Source: Chlorogloea purpurea SAG 13.99
GTDB taxonomy: Bacteria; Cyanobacteriota; Cyanobacteriia; Cyanobacteriales; Microcystaceae
Length of the DNA: 51,218 nucleotides
Reading direction: 5' to 3'
Assembly: GCA_016903695.1 (NCBI GenBank)
Contig: JADQBB010000031.1
Location: 1 to 51,218, forward strand
In this document: positions 1 through 7,918 of the stretch, one piece after another
Layout: each line of letters opens with the position of its first letter
Position numbering within the stretch: the stretch's first letter is position 1
Position numbers and translations under genes: made by a program
Notes under the pieces: generated by a model
The model's input: the letters and a program-made list of their open reading frames with translations, nothing else
Databases searched by the model: none
Told to the model about the DNA's origin: nothing

Positions 1-148
1 ATACCTGACCCATCCCAATTATGCAAGGTATACCTGACCCGACCGTGATTAAAATCACGGTCTCATAGCAGAAGTCCTCTTAAGAGGACTTGGACTATGA
101 GGCGGGGAATTGATTCCCCGCCGGTCGTTGCAAAAATGGGATGCTCCC
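1..148 (+). mobile_element. MITE-like hairpin element, copy A
   Basis: This is one of three copies of a short interspersed element (others at 6759-6901, inverted, and 44683-44825). It holds three hairpins in a row: GACCGTGAT/ATCACGGTC (41-62), the perfect palindrome AGTCCTCTTAAGAGGACT (73-90) enclosed by TCATAG (63-68) and CTATGA (95-100), and GGCGGGGAAT/ATTCCCCGCC (101-122). The right end is TGGGATGCTCCC (137-148), inverse of the GGGAGCATCCCA left end inferred from the other copies. The left end here is aberrant: GGGAG is replaced by a repeat of the internal ATACCTGACCC (1-11 and 30-40). No protein is encoded, so movement would need an enzyme from elsewhere. An IS200/IS605-type parent is possible but unproven. 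Confidence 0.8.
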
Positions 149-149
149 A

Positions 150-824
150 GTATTTGAAGCTTATCTTGAAGGCTCCACGATGCCTGAAGTTATTTTCTTT
201 AAAAGTCCGTATGCCGCTTTTAAAGCCGAGTTAAAATGAGCGCATTTTTAATGAGGTGATGTACTCGTTAATTCTTTATGGTGAGGGGCAAGCTAGAACA
301 GATTTATGGTCCGATCTATATGGAGATTTAGGTTCATGGTTACATAAGTTTGAAATTGAAAGCTTCGAGGTATTGGAAGCTTTTAAAGAAGCTCTTATCG
401 ATAAAGCCGCGAGCGGCATTTACGAGCAAGTGTGGAAAATTTTATCGAATTGGCTTGGCGATAGGCTCTGGAGCGAATTAAAAAGTGTTCCTGAAGCATA
501 TTCTGCGTTTCAACACAATTTCATAGATGCCGACTTCGAGTGGGCGAGCTACGCGGGTTTATTCGATTTTTTATTCATGAGCTAGATTGGCAGTCTTTTG
601 ATCGCCAACAATGGAACCTTTATCAGGCAATGTGCCGCGAGTGCAATTACTGGTTTTTGCCGACTCCCTGGCATTACGTTATTTGCGATCGCCCAACAAA
701 GATATTGTTCGATGATCAAGGACAACTTCATGGGGATAATAAACCGGCGATTGAGTATATTGATGGTTTTGGTTTGTATGCCAGGCACGGTAAAGTTACT
801 TCAATTTGTTTTCCCAAGGGATGA
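150..824 (+). pseudogene. DUF6745-family gene, decayed and frameshifted
   Basis: Three consecutive reading frames together give a DUF6745-like protein, a cyanobacterial family of unknown function. Codons from 150 read MPEVIFFKSPYAAF (from 180) and hit TGA at 237. The next frame (about 235-585) continues with YGDLGSWL and FEWASYAGLFDF. The third frame (about 573-824) carries the family-like stretches HELDWQ, AMCRECNYWFLPTPWHYVIC and DRPT. Removing one A from the run at 233-236 and adding one T to the run at 567-572 would restore a single frame, so two single-base indels are visible. The 5' end is missing and the reading frame begins right at the end of the hairpin element (148). The 3' end also seems short of the family's usual length. 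Family assignment is from recall of conserved phrases. Confidence 0.65.
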
Positions 825-984
825 AAACTGCATGATAATCGGGGTGTTAGTAGCAACCAAGAAAGAAGTGTAGGAAACTTACCTGTAATTTTTCCTTCAT
901 AGGATGCGAGTCCGATAAAATCCTGTTGACTTTAATGTTCCCTATTCCCTGGCGAAAATCCCATCATCTATAAAAAAATATGGG

Positions 985-2211
985 TCATTTATCTATCAAG
1001 CCACCGTTTTCGCCAATGCCGTGCGAGTCAGAGGTTACAGGCGGTGGGATGATTTTCCAACTGTAGAGAAATTTGTCCACGCCTCGTATATAGGCTAGAT
1101 CTTCACGGGGTAAGTAATTATTATCTTCCAGAAAAGAGAAAGCCTTTTTAAAAGACTCGCCATTTGCGGTTACTGGGGCGGCAAAATGACAGGGGATGAT
1201 GCGCTGAAAATCCCACATGGAAACTCTCTCGGCCCAGGCTAAAACTCGCTCGGGAGTGCGATTGAGTATTAAAGTTTGCAGTATGGGGGCCACTATAGGC
1301 CGCCCATCATTTCTCAAACTATTAAATGTGTCGGGCCAATCAAGCGACCATTGAAAAGGATATAATCCGAAATAATTTTTCTTCGATCGATCCTTCACCT
1401 GAAAAGCGTTAGCGAATACTTGTTGCCATCGCGGTACACCCAAACTGTGAGGTTGAAAGTAAAGGGAGAATAAACAAATTCTTTGCCAACCTTTGCGCCT
1501 GTTTTCCGGGGTATCTGCGGGAGAATCGAACGGGGTATCTTTAGCGTGGAATAGTAGAGGGTAAGGATCGATTTCCAGAATCGGCGGCGGATAATCGGGA
1601 ACAGAAACGATCGTATCCGTGACCAGTAAAGTACGGGAAGCGCGATGGAAAAAAGCCACCTCCGAGAAGTCACCGAGATTAAGATCGATCGCCGGTAATA
1701 TATCATAACCCAACTCGCCGGCGAAAGGACTGGTAGCGGGGTCATCCGGTAAGACGTGGGTGCGTTTGGGGGGTAAACCCAACCAGGAAACGGGTAAATT
1801 GAGGGGGAAACTCCATTGGTCGGGTGCGATGAAAACCTCTGCCGAGGGGAAAAATCGGGCAAAGGGGCCGACAAAGACTTTATGTTCTATGCCGGATATG
1901 GTGGGGAGGATAATATATTTAACTTCTCCGTGACGCGCTTCTAACTGTCGCATCAGATTTATACACTCGTGAGTAGGGGCCACGGGCGCGTATACTAATA
2001 AGCCGCCGCCATCCAATTTAATGACAGTCATGCGTATAGGGACGACCACATAGAAAATACCTTGTAATTGTTCAAACGTCCAGATCGTATCTTTCTCTAT
2101 TTCTTGGCGAATTGTCCTCCTTTCGCCATAGGGATAAATTGGTACGATCAGCCAATAAGGCCACGCGAAATCATTACTGTGAGAAGGCTTCAAAAAGCTA
2201 AATTTTTTCAT
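985..2211 (-). CDS. DUF4336 domain-containing protein
   Basis: A 408-residue protein of the DUF4336 family, a metallo-beta-lactamase-like fold found mainly in cyanobacteria and plants with no proven reaction. Family-like stretches are GGGLLVYAPVAPT (about residues 68-80), YIILPTISGIEHKVFVGPFA (about 100-119), and RTLLVTDTIVSVP (about 195-207). The C-terminal part keeps IIPCHFAAPV near residue 347. No signal peptide or membrane segment is seen. The ATG start at 2211 lies in an AT-rich leader and the first residues look native. The gene stands alone, 55 bases upstream of the start of the DUF29 gene's 3' end on the same strand, so the two could share a transcript. Confidence 0.85.
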   Translation of the reverse strand: MKKFSFLKPSHSNDFAWPYWLIVPIYPYGERRTIRQEIEKDTIWTFEQLQGIFYVVVPIRMTVIKLDGGGLLVYAPVAPTHECINLMRQLEARHGEVKYIILPTISGIEHKVFVGPFARFFPSAEVFIAPDQWSFPLNLPVSWLGLPPKRTHVLPDDPATSPFAGELGYDILPAIDLNLGDFSEVAFFHRASRTLLVTDTIVSVPDYPPPILEIDPYPLLFHAKDTPFDSPADTPENRRKGWQRICLFSLYFQPHSLGVPRWQQVFANAFQVKDRSKKNYFGLYPFQWSLDWPDTFNSLRNDGRPIVAPILQTLILNRTPERVLAWAERVSMWDFQRIIPCHFAAPVTANGESFKKAFSFLEDNNYLPREDLAYIRGVDKFLYSWKIIPPPVTSDSHGIGENGGLIDK

Positions 2212-2266
2212 CCTGAATTTGTAATAGAGAATTGAACCCGCAACTTATGACGGGTCTTGATGGGGA

Positions 2267-2746
2267 TTATTCGTTTATATCGTCTTCTATGTCGATAGGA
2301 AACCAATCAGGATCGAGAACCTGATCTAATGTGAACGGACATTGGTTTGGAACTTTGAATTTAAATTCCCTCATTACCCTTTTAGCTGCTTTCGGGTAGG
2401 TAGAATCAAAAATTTCTTGGAGGTAGTTTTTTAAACTTGGACTTGTTTCTAATTCCTCTTGAAGCTGGTATCGAAAATTTAATATCTCCCCTACCCAGTG
2501 ATTGAGGTTATAATCTCTTTCAGACTCCCAATAGGCCACTTTCAGCAAATGTTCTAATATTAGTCTTAAAAAACTTCTAACCGCGTTTTTTCGCTCATTC
2601 CCCATCGATTCTATTTCCTCGATCAGATTCTCTAGATCAACCTCATCAAACTGTCTCTGTCTTAGCTGTTCTGCCGTAGCCCATAGCCAGAGGTGAAAAT
2701 CTTGGTCATAAAGTGATTGAGTAGGTAGATGTATCTCGGCCGTCAT
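2267..2746 (-). CDS. DUF29 domain-containing protein
   Basis: A 159-residue protein of the DUF29 family, which is widespread and often multicopy in cyanobacteria. Its biochemical role is not known. The diagnostic features are present: an N-terminal LYDQDFHLWLWATAEQLRQR, then the acidic helix DLENLIEEIESMGNERKNAV (about residues 39-58), then LRLILEHLLKVAYW. The C-terminal part is PKAAKRVMREFKFKVP followed by a PFTLDQVLDPDWFP type motif. The length matches the family (about 145-160). It lies upstream of the DUF4336 gene on the same strand. There is no sign of decay. Confidence 0.88.
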   Translation of the reverse strand: MTAEIHLPTQSLYDQDFHLWLWATAEQLRQRQFDEVDLENLIEEIESMGNERKNAVRSFLRLILEHLLKVAYWESERDYNLNHWVGEILNFRYQLQEELETSPSLKNYLQEIFDSTYPKAAKRVMREFKFKVPNQCPFTLDQVLDPDWFPIDIEDDINE

Positions 2747-2960
2747 GACTTGTTACACTCCTAATTAGGTTTGGAAAAATTCCCCGGTGAAGTCACCTGC
2801 TTTACAAGTATTATCGCAGAATAAACCCTGCCCATGAGGGAAAATGGCGGGAAACCCTAATAGTGTGTTCAGGAAATATGTGGCACAATCGGCCCATAAG
2901 GCCATAAGAAATCATTGGTCAATTACCTTTACTTATAAATTGCTAATTAGTTAATCATAT

Positions 2961-4193
2961 ATGACTGAAACTTCTTGGACAAACCGCATCGCCCAGGGTT
3001 GGCACCAAACCAGCCGACAGGTGAAAAATTTTTTCCCCTTGGATAAATTAACCGGATGGTTCAACGTGGATGAAGCCCAGATCAAAGATATTTTAGCGAA
3101 GGTGCGGGAAGAATTGCCCACTACCGGGGCGATATTGATCGGTAAACCGCAAACGGGTAAAAGTTCCATCATTCGAGGTTTGACAGGAGTTTCAGCTCAT
3201 ATTATCGGGCAGGGTTTTCGCCCTCACACCCAACATACCCAACGATACGACTATCCCAATAGTGACGTACCTTTACTGGTGTTCACGGATACGGTGGGCT
3301 TGGGGGATGTGAATAAGGACAAGGAAGAGATCATTCAAGAATTGCTGGGTAATCTGGAGGAGAAAACCAGGGGGGCGAAAATATTAATCCTCACGGTGAA
3401 AATCAATGATTTCGCTACCGATAGCCTGGGTCAAGTGGCGAAATCATTACGGGATAAGTACCCGGAAATTCCCTGTTTACTGGCCGTTACCTGTCTGCAC
3501 GAACTTTATGGGACGCACACCGATAATCACCCCTCCTACCCCCCACAATTGCCCGATATAGAGAGGGCTTACGGGGAAATCCAGAAAACTTTCACGGGGT
3601 TGTACGATCGCTCGGTTCTCATCGACTTTACTCTAGAAGAAGACGAATACGATCCCCAATTCTACGGCTTAGAAACATTTAAAGATAATCTCGCCCAACT
3701 TCTGCCCGCGGCCGAAGCCAAAACCATTCACCAACTTTTAGATAAAGAAGTGGGTAACGAGTTAAGTGGATTATACCGGGATGTGGCGCGGCGTTATATC
3801 GGCGCTTTCGCGGTGGCCGCGGGGGCTTTGGCGGCGATTCCTCTACCTTGGGCATCCCTCCCGGTTTTAACGGCTTTACAGGTGTCCATGGTGGGATTAT
3901 TGGGTAAACTTTACGGACAGGTGATCACTCCCTCTCAAGCCGGTGGTATTGTCAGTGCGATCGCCGGGGGTTTCTTGGCGCGGATTATAGGGCGGGAGTT
4001 GATTAAATTTGTTCCTGGAGTTGGTAGTATAATCGCCGCTAGTTGGGCTGCGGGTTACACCTGGTCTTTAGGTGAAGCCGCCTGCGTTTATTTCGGTGAT
4101 TTAATGGGGGGGAAAAAACCAGATCCCGATCGCATTAAAGCGGTAATGGAAGAATCTTTTAAATCTGCCCAAGAACGCTTTAAATCTTCTTGA
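2961..4193 (+). CDS. GTPase with C-terminal DUF697-like membrane domain
   Basis: A 410-residue protein with an N-terminal G domain and a C-terminal hydrophobic region. The P-loop is GKPQTGKSS (residues 61-69), switch II is DTVGLGD (110-116), and the base-recognition strand reads LAVTCLHE (about 174-181), where the usual N/TKxD is altered to TCxHE. Residues about 278-375 form Ala/Gly-rich membrane helices of the DUF697 type (AVAAGALAAIPLPWASLPVL is typical). Members of this family are thought to associate with membranes, but their targets are unknown. It faces away from the DUF29 gene, with a 214-base intergenic region that must hold both promoters. Activity as a GTPase is inferred from the motifs. 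Confidence 0.82.
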   Translation: MTETSWTNRIAQGWHQTSRQVKNFFPLDKLTGWFNVDEAQIKDILAKVREELPTTGAILIGKPQTGKSSIIRGLTGVSAHIIGQGFRPHTQHTQRYDYPNSDVPLLVFTDTVGLGDVNKDKEEIIQELLGNLEEKTRGAKILILTVKINDFATDSLGQVAKSLRDKYPEIPCLLAVTCLHELYGTHTDNHPSYPPQLPDIERAYGEIQKTFTGLYDRSVLIDFTLEEDEYDPQFYGLETFKDNLAQLLPAAEAKTIHQLLDKEVGNELSGLYRDVARRYIGAFAVAAGALAAIPLPWASLPVLTALQVSMVGLLGKLYGQVITPSQAGGIVSAIAGGFLARIIGRELIKFVPGVGSIIAASWAAGYTWSLGEAACVYFGDLMGGKKPDPDRIKAVMEESFKSAQERFKSS

Positions 4194-4210
4194 GTATTCT
4201 TTGACTTTTC

Positions 4211-4654
4211 TTAATTCTTACAGTATATATTAAATTTACTACCCACTTCTTTTTCGAGTTGGGCCGCTTTTCTTACTTTTTCTTGAGCGGCTTTAGCCGC
4301 TTCTTTATCTTTACTATCCAAAACTTTAATTATTTGTCTAGTGGCATCAGCGTAGTCTTGATAAACTTGAGCGAAGGAGGTTTTATATTGCTGGAGATTC
4401 GGATCGTTAACCGCCAATTTTTTTAAATCTTCCGAGCCTTGTTCGATTTTATCGGCTGCTAATAACCAAGTTTTTTTATCTATATTCTCACTACTTTTAT
4501 CCGTCGTTAAAGACCGAGTTTCTTTAGTTACATTTGTTGCTATTTGCAAAATTTTTTGACACTGGAATGATTTTTGATTGGCGCAACTAGTGAATAAAAA
4601 AGGAGCAAGGGATATAAAAAATAACTTACTTATTATAGAGATTCTGAGCGACAT
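4211..4654 (-). CDS. small putative lipoprotein
   Basis: A 147-residue secreted protein. Residues 1-23 form a signal peptide (basic start, then LFFISLAPFLF) ending in TSC, a lipobox-like site with Cys24 as the likely lipidated residue. The mature part is helical, charged and Gln/Lys-rich (QVYQDYADATRQIIKVL; EKVRKAAQLEKEV), resembling small cyanobacterial lipoproteins of unknown role. A second Cys lies near the C terminus (YCKN), so a disulphide is possible. It follows the coiled-coil gene by 4 bases and galE, so the three probably form one minus-strand operon. I do not recognise a function. Confidence 0.7.
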   Translation of the reverse strand: MSLRISIISKLFFISLAPFLFTSCANQKSFQCQKILQIATNVTKETRSLTTDKSSENIDKKTWLLAADKIEQGSEDLKKLAVNDPNLQQYKTSFAQVYQDYADATRQIIKVLDSKDKEAAKAAQEKVRKAAQLEKEVGSKFNIYCKN

Positions 4655-4658
4655 TGAT

Positions 4659-4943
4659 TTATCCTTTTTGGGCTGATTTAAGGTAATCTTGAAGAACTTC
4701 TATTAGTTGATTGAATTGAGTTTGTGAGCGAGTTTGATTATCCAGTAAAGCTTGTAAAGCATCGCTGATAGCAAAAATTTGGTAGTTTTGTTGTTGAACT
4801 TGATTACCCTGATTTTGTATTTGTTTCGTAATAGCTTCTACTTGTAACGATAGTCTCTCCACGGTTTCAGTGGTAACAACTACGGTTTCGGCTATTCTTT
4901 CCACCACTTCTGTCAATCTTTCCAGTTTATCTTTAGCTTCCAT
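4659..4943 (-). CDS. small coiled-coil protein
   Basis: A 94-residue soluble protein beginning MEAKDKLERLTEVVERIAET. It is predicted to be almost entirely helical, with heptad-like hydrophobic spacing and Gln-rich middle (QIQNQGNQVQQQNYQIF). This is the pattern of a coiled-coil oligomer or adaptor. I chose the ATG at 4943, which overlaps the last 11 bases of galE and suggests translational coupling. An in-frame ATG at 4970 would add nine residues and overlap galE further. The lipoprotein gene follows after 4 bases. No function is recognised and no homologous domain can be named with confidence. Confidence 0.65.
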   Translation of the reverse strand: MEAKDKLERLTEVVERIAETVVVTTETVERLSLQVEAITKQIQNQGNQVQQQNYQIFAISDALQALLDNQTRSQTQFNQLIEVLQDYLKSAQKG

Positions 4944-5934
4944 GACGTTGTTGATGCCACTGCCAAGCATGACTGATAATAGTATATAAATCCGAGTATT
5001 GAGGATTCCATCCTAAGAGTTTTCGTGCTTTCTCACTACTACCGATGAGAACGGGCGCATCTCCAGGACGACGTTCCGTTTCTATAACGGCAATACTCGA
5101 CCCCGTAACTTGTTCGGCGGTTTCAATAACTTCTCGCACTGAAAAACCATTACCGTTACCAAGATTGAAAACTTCGCTCTCTCCTCCCTGAAGTAAATAT
5201 TCTAACCCTAAAACATGAGCCATCGCTAAATCGTTAACGTGGATATAATCCCTGATAGCCGTACCATCATGGGTGTCGTAATCCGTGCCGAAAATAGATA
5301 GGAAAGAGCGTTTTTTGAGGGCGGTTAGTAATGCTAGGGGGATTAAATGAGTTTCCGGGTTATGGTCTTCTCCTAAACGGCCGCCGGGGTCAGCGCCGGA
5401 GGCGTTAAAATAACGGAAGGCGACGGATTTCAAACCATAGGCTCGATCGAAATCGTTTAAAATCTGTTCCACCATATTTTTACTCGCCGCGTAAGGACTT
5501 AGAGGATCGCGGGGGTGATTTTCCGTCATCGGCACTTCTTGGGGTAATCCATAAATCGCACAGGTGGAAGAAAAGACGAATTTTTTCACTCCCGCTTCTA
5601 GCATGGCTTCTAATAGATTTAAAGTACCCGATACATTATTATAGTAATACTTAGCAGGCTCAACTACTGATTCACCCACGGCGATGAAGGCGGCGAAGTG
5701 CATGACAGCGGCAATATCACGCTCCGAGAAAATTGCTTGCAGTAGGGTAGAGTCGTTAGTATCCCCGACGATCAATTCTGCTTCCAGTACGTCTTTAACT
5801 ATCTCCCGATGTCCATAGGATAAATTATCTAGAACGATTACCCCATAGCCAGCCCGTTGCAACGAGAGTACAGCGTGAGAGCCAATATAGCCCGCACCAC
5901 CGGTAACGAGAATTGTTGGCTTAATTTCAGACAC
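4933..5934 (-). CDS. galE: UDP-glucose 4-epimerase
   Basis: GalE interconverts UDP-glucose and UDP-galactose with bound NAD, supplying galactose for surface polysaccharide and galactolipids. The protein is an extended short-chain dehydrogenase: Rossmann motif TGGAGYIGS near the N terminus, SSTCAIYG substrate-side serine region, and the catalytic YAASK (Tyr-x3-Lys) shortly after. ASGADPGGRLGEDHNPETHL and RDYIHVNDLA are GalE-specific. I prefer the GTG at 5934 (VSEIKPTILVTGG), which is preceded by AAGGGGAAAG, over the TTG at 5970, which adds 12 unusual residues. Its 3' end overlaps the following small coiled-coil gene. Length (333 residues) is normal. Confidence 0.9.
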   Translation of the reverse strand: MSEIKPTILVTGGAGYIGSHAVLSLQRAGYGVIVLDNLSYGHREIVKDVLEAELIVGDTNDSTLLQAIFSERDIAAVMHFAAFIAVGESVVEPAKYYYNNVSGTLNLLEAMLEAGVKKFVFSSTCAIYGLPQEVPMTENHPRDPLSPYAASKNMVEQILNDFDRAYGLKSVAFRYFNASGADPGGRLGEDHNPETHLIPLALLTALKKRSFLSIFGTDYDTHDGTAIRDYIHVNDLAMAHVLGLEYLLQGGESEVFNLGNGNGFSVREVIETAEQVTGSSIAVIETERRPGDAPVLIGSSEKARKLLGWNPQYSDLYTIISHAWQWHQQRHGS

Positions 5935-6026
5935 TTGTATCTTTCCCCTTAACTTGTTGAGTGAAATCAATCTAAATCAATTTTTGACAATTATAATCAT
6001 TTTTATTGAGCTAACTTCTTTAACTT

Positions 6027-6809
6027 GTGACTTCTACTCTCATTTACAGCTACCCTCCCTTGATCGCCGGAACTTTAATGAAGCGTTACAAGCGATTTTT
6101 CGTCGATATAGAACTGGAAACGGGGGAAATCATCACCGCCCACTGTGCCAATACCGGGCCGATGACGGGAATCTACATTCCAGGTAGCCCGGTACGAGTA
6201 TCGAGAAGCGATAACCCTAAACGTAAATTAGCCTATAGCTGGGAGATGATCCAACTGGCCCGGACTTGGGTGGGGGTTAATACGAATCTACCCAACCAGG
6301 TGATCAAATTGGCTTTACACCGGGGTCTATTTGCCGATTTAACCCCGGATGGTACGGAAATCGCTTCAGAAGTGGCTTATGGGTTCAATAAGGGCAGTAG
6401 GATAGATTTTTTACTATCCCACGCAGATGGCAGGAAAACTTATCTGGAAATCAAAAATACTACTTGGACACAGGGGAATATCGCTTTATTTCCCGATACG
6501 GTAACTACCAGGGGCCAGAAACATCTAGAGGAATTGATGGCGGTATTACCGGAGGCGGACGCGGTGATGTTGTATTTTATCAACCGCGATGATTGTGTCT
6601 ATTTCGCCCCCGGCGATCGAGGTGACGCTCGCTATGGTAAATTATTCAGGTCAGCGATCGCTCGGGGCGTGAAAATTCTTCCCTATCGTTTCCAAGTGAC
6701 ACCCGAAGGTATCTACTATCTGGGAGTTGCCCAAATGTTGCCGGAGCAGCCGGAAATTGGGAACATCCCATTTTTGCGACTACAGGCAGGGAATTTATTC
6801 CCTGCCTAA
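6027..6809 (+). CDS. sfsA: SfsA family protein (sugar fermentation stimulation / nuclease fold)
   Basis: SfsA is a nucleic-acid-binding protein with a PD-(D/E)XK-like nuclease domain. Its cellular role is poorly defined. The N-terminal OB-like part has LMKRYKRFFVDIEL and CANTGPMTGIY, and the nuclease-like core has GSRIDFLLSH followed by TYLEIKNTT (D, E-x-K arrangement). The GTG at 6027 is the upstream start; the internal ATG at 6078 would remove 17 residues that resemble the family. The last 17 residues or so (from GNIPFL) and the stop codon are encoded by an inverted hairpin element that starts at 6759, so the native C terminus has been replaced. At 260 residues it is longer than the E. coli protein (234). 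Confidence 0.87.
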   Translation: MTSTLIYSYPPLIAGTLMKRYKRFFVDIELETGEIITAHCANTGPMTGIYIPGSPVRVSRSDNPKRKLAYSWEMIQLARTWVGVNTNLPNQVIKLALHRGLFADLTPDGTEIASEVAYGFNKGSRIDFLLSHADGRKTYLEIKNTTWTQGNIALFPDTVTTRGQKHLEELMAVLPEADAVMLYFINRDDCVYFAPGDRGDARYGKLFRSAIARGVKILPYRFQVTPEGIYYLGVAQMLPEQPEIGNIPFLRLQAGNLFPA

Positions 6810-6901
6810 TAACTCAAGTCGTCTTAAGACGACTTCTGCTATGAGACCGTGATTAAAATCACGGTCGGGTAAGGGATATATTACATAATTGGGATGCTCC
6901 C
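6759..6901 (-). mobile_element. MITE-like hairpin element, copy B (inverted)
   Basis: This 143-base copy lies in reverse orientation and overlaps the 3' end of sfsA. Its ends are GGGAACATCCCA and TGGGATGCTCCC, near-perfect inverse repeats. The same three hairpins are present, but two stems carry paired substitutions relative to copies A and C: AGTCGTCTTAAGACGACT (6816-6833) instead of AGTCCTCTTAAGAGGACT, and GGCAGGGAAT/ATTCCCTGCC (6785-6806) instead of GGCGGGGAAT/ATTCCCCGCC. Pairing is kept in both. It supplies the sfsA stop codon at 6807-6809. The hairpins also place palindromes just downstream of sfsA, where they might serve in termination. Confidence 0.82.
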
Positions 6902-6958
6902 CGGAAATTAAGCTAACCTGTAAAAAGTAAAAAGTAAGCCCTATCGCTCTGATCGATC

Positions 6959-7879
6959 GTGGAATTAAAGCAAGTTATCATCGCCCATAAAGCGGGACAT
7001 CAAGGAAGTAAATCCTGGGCGGAAAAATGCGCCAAGCAATTAGAAGCTCGTAACTGTAAAGTATTAATGGGCCCCAGTGGGATTAAAGATAATCCTTATC
7101 CCGTTTTTCTCGCTTCTACTAATAATAAAATCGATCTCGCCGTAGTTTTAGGGGGTGATGGTACGGTTTTGGCCGCCAGTCGTTATCTAGGGGTGGAACA
7201 TATTCCCATCCTCGCCGTTAACGTGGGGGGCCATCTAGGTTTTCTCACGGAACCTTTCGAGTTATTTCAAGATTCGGAAGCGGTATGGGATAGGTTAGAG
7301 AACGATCGTTACGCGGTGCAAAAGCGGATGATGTTATCAGCGCGAGTGTACGAAGGCGATCGCACCGACCCGGAACCCGTTAGCGAAACTTTCTACGCTC
7401 TCAACGAAATGTGCGTCAAGCCCGCCTCGATCGATAGAATGCCCACTTCCGTCCTCGAAATCGAAGTGGATGGGGCGATAGTAGACCAATATCAAGGAGA
7501 TGGCTTGTTAGTGGCCACCCCGACCGGCTCAACTTGCTACACCGCTTCCGCTAACGGCCCGATTATTCATCCTGGTATGGCAGCCATCGCCGTTACTCCC
7601 ATTTGTCCCCTCAGTCTATCGAGCCGTCCGATAGTCATTCCCCCAGGGTCGATGGTCTCTATCTGGCCCTTGGGAGATTATGAGGTGAATACTAAATTAT
7701 GGATGGATGGAGCTTTAGCCACTTCTATCTGGCCGGGGCAATGGGTGGGCATCACGATGGCCAAACACGACGCTAAGTTTATCGTACTGCGAGAGAATTA
7801 CTCATTTTATCAAACGCTTCGGGACAAGTTACTCTGGGCGGGAGCGAGGATTCATTACGATAATAATCATCTGTCTTAA
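6959..7879 (+). CDS. nadK: NAD kinase
   Basis: NadK phosphorylates NAD to NADP, which the photosynthetic electron chain and Calvin cycle need. Cyanobacteria commonly have two paralogues. The 306-residue protein carries GGDGT at residues 65-69 (phosphate-binding and catalytic Asp), NVGGHLGFL near 90, and the TPTGSTCYTASANGP motif near 188-202. The start is GTG at 6959, giving MELKQVIIAHKAG, which aligns with the expected first beta strand. The hairpin element ends 57 bases upstream, so any sfsA-nadK co-transcription would pass through it. The next gene (HAD hydrolase) begins 39 bases after the stop. Confidence 0.92.
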   Translation: MELKQVIIAHKAGHQGSKSWAEKCAKQLEARNCKVLMGPSGIKDNPYPVFLASTNNKIDLAVVLGGDGTVLAASRYLGVEHIPILAVNVGGHLGFLTEPFELFQDSEAVWDRLENDRYAVQKRMMLSARVYEGDRTDPEPVSETFYALNEMCVKPASIDRMPTSVLEIEVDGAIVDQYQGDGLLVATPTGSTCYTASANGPIIHPGMAAIAVTPICPLSLSSRPIVIPPGSMVSIWPLGDYEVNTKLWMDGALATSIWPGQWVGITMAKHDAKFIVLRENYSFYQTLRDKLLWAGARIHYDNNHLS

Positions 7880-7918
7880 TTTGGAAATATTCACTCTCAC
7901 ATCGACAAAGAGTTAGTC

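Noticed and set aside
1..148. CRISPR array
   Set aside because: The repeats are hairpins within a dispersed element, not evenly spaced direct repeats with variable spacers, and no cas genes are present.
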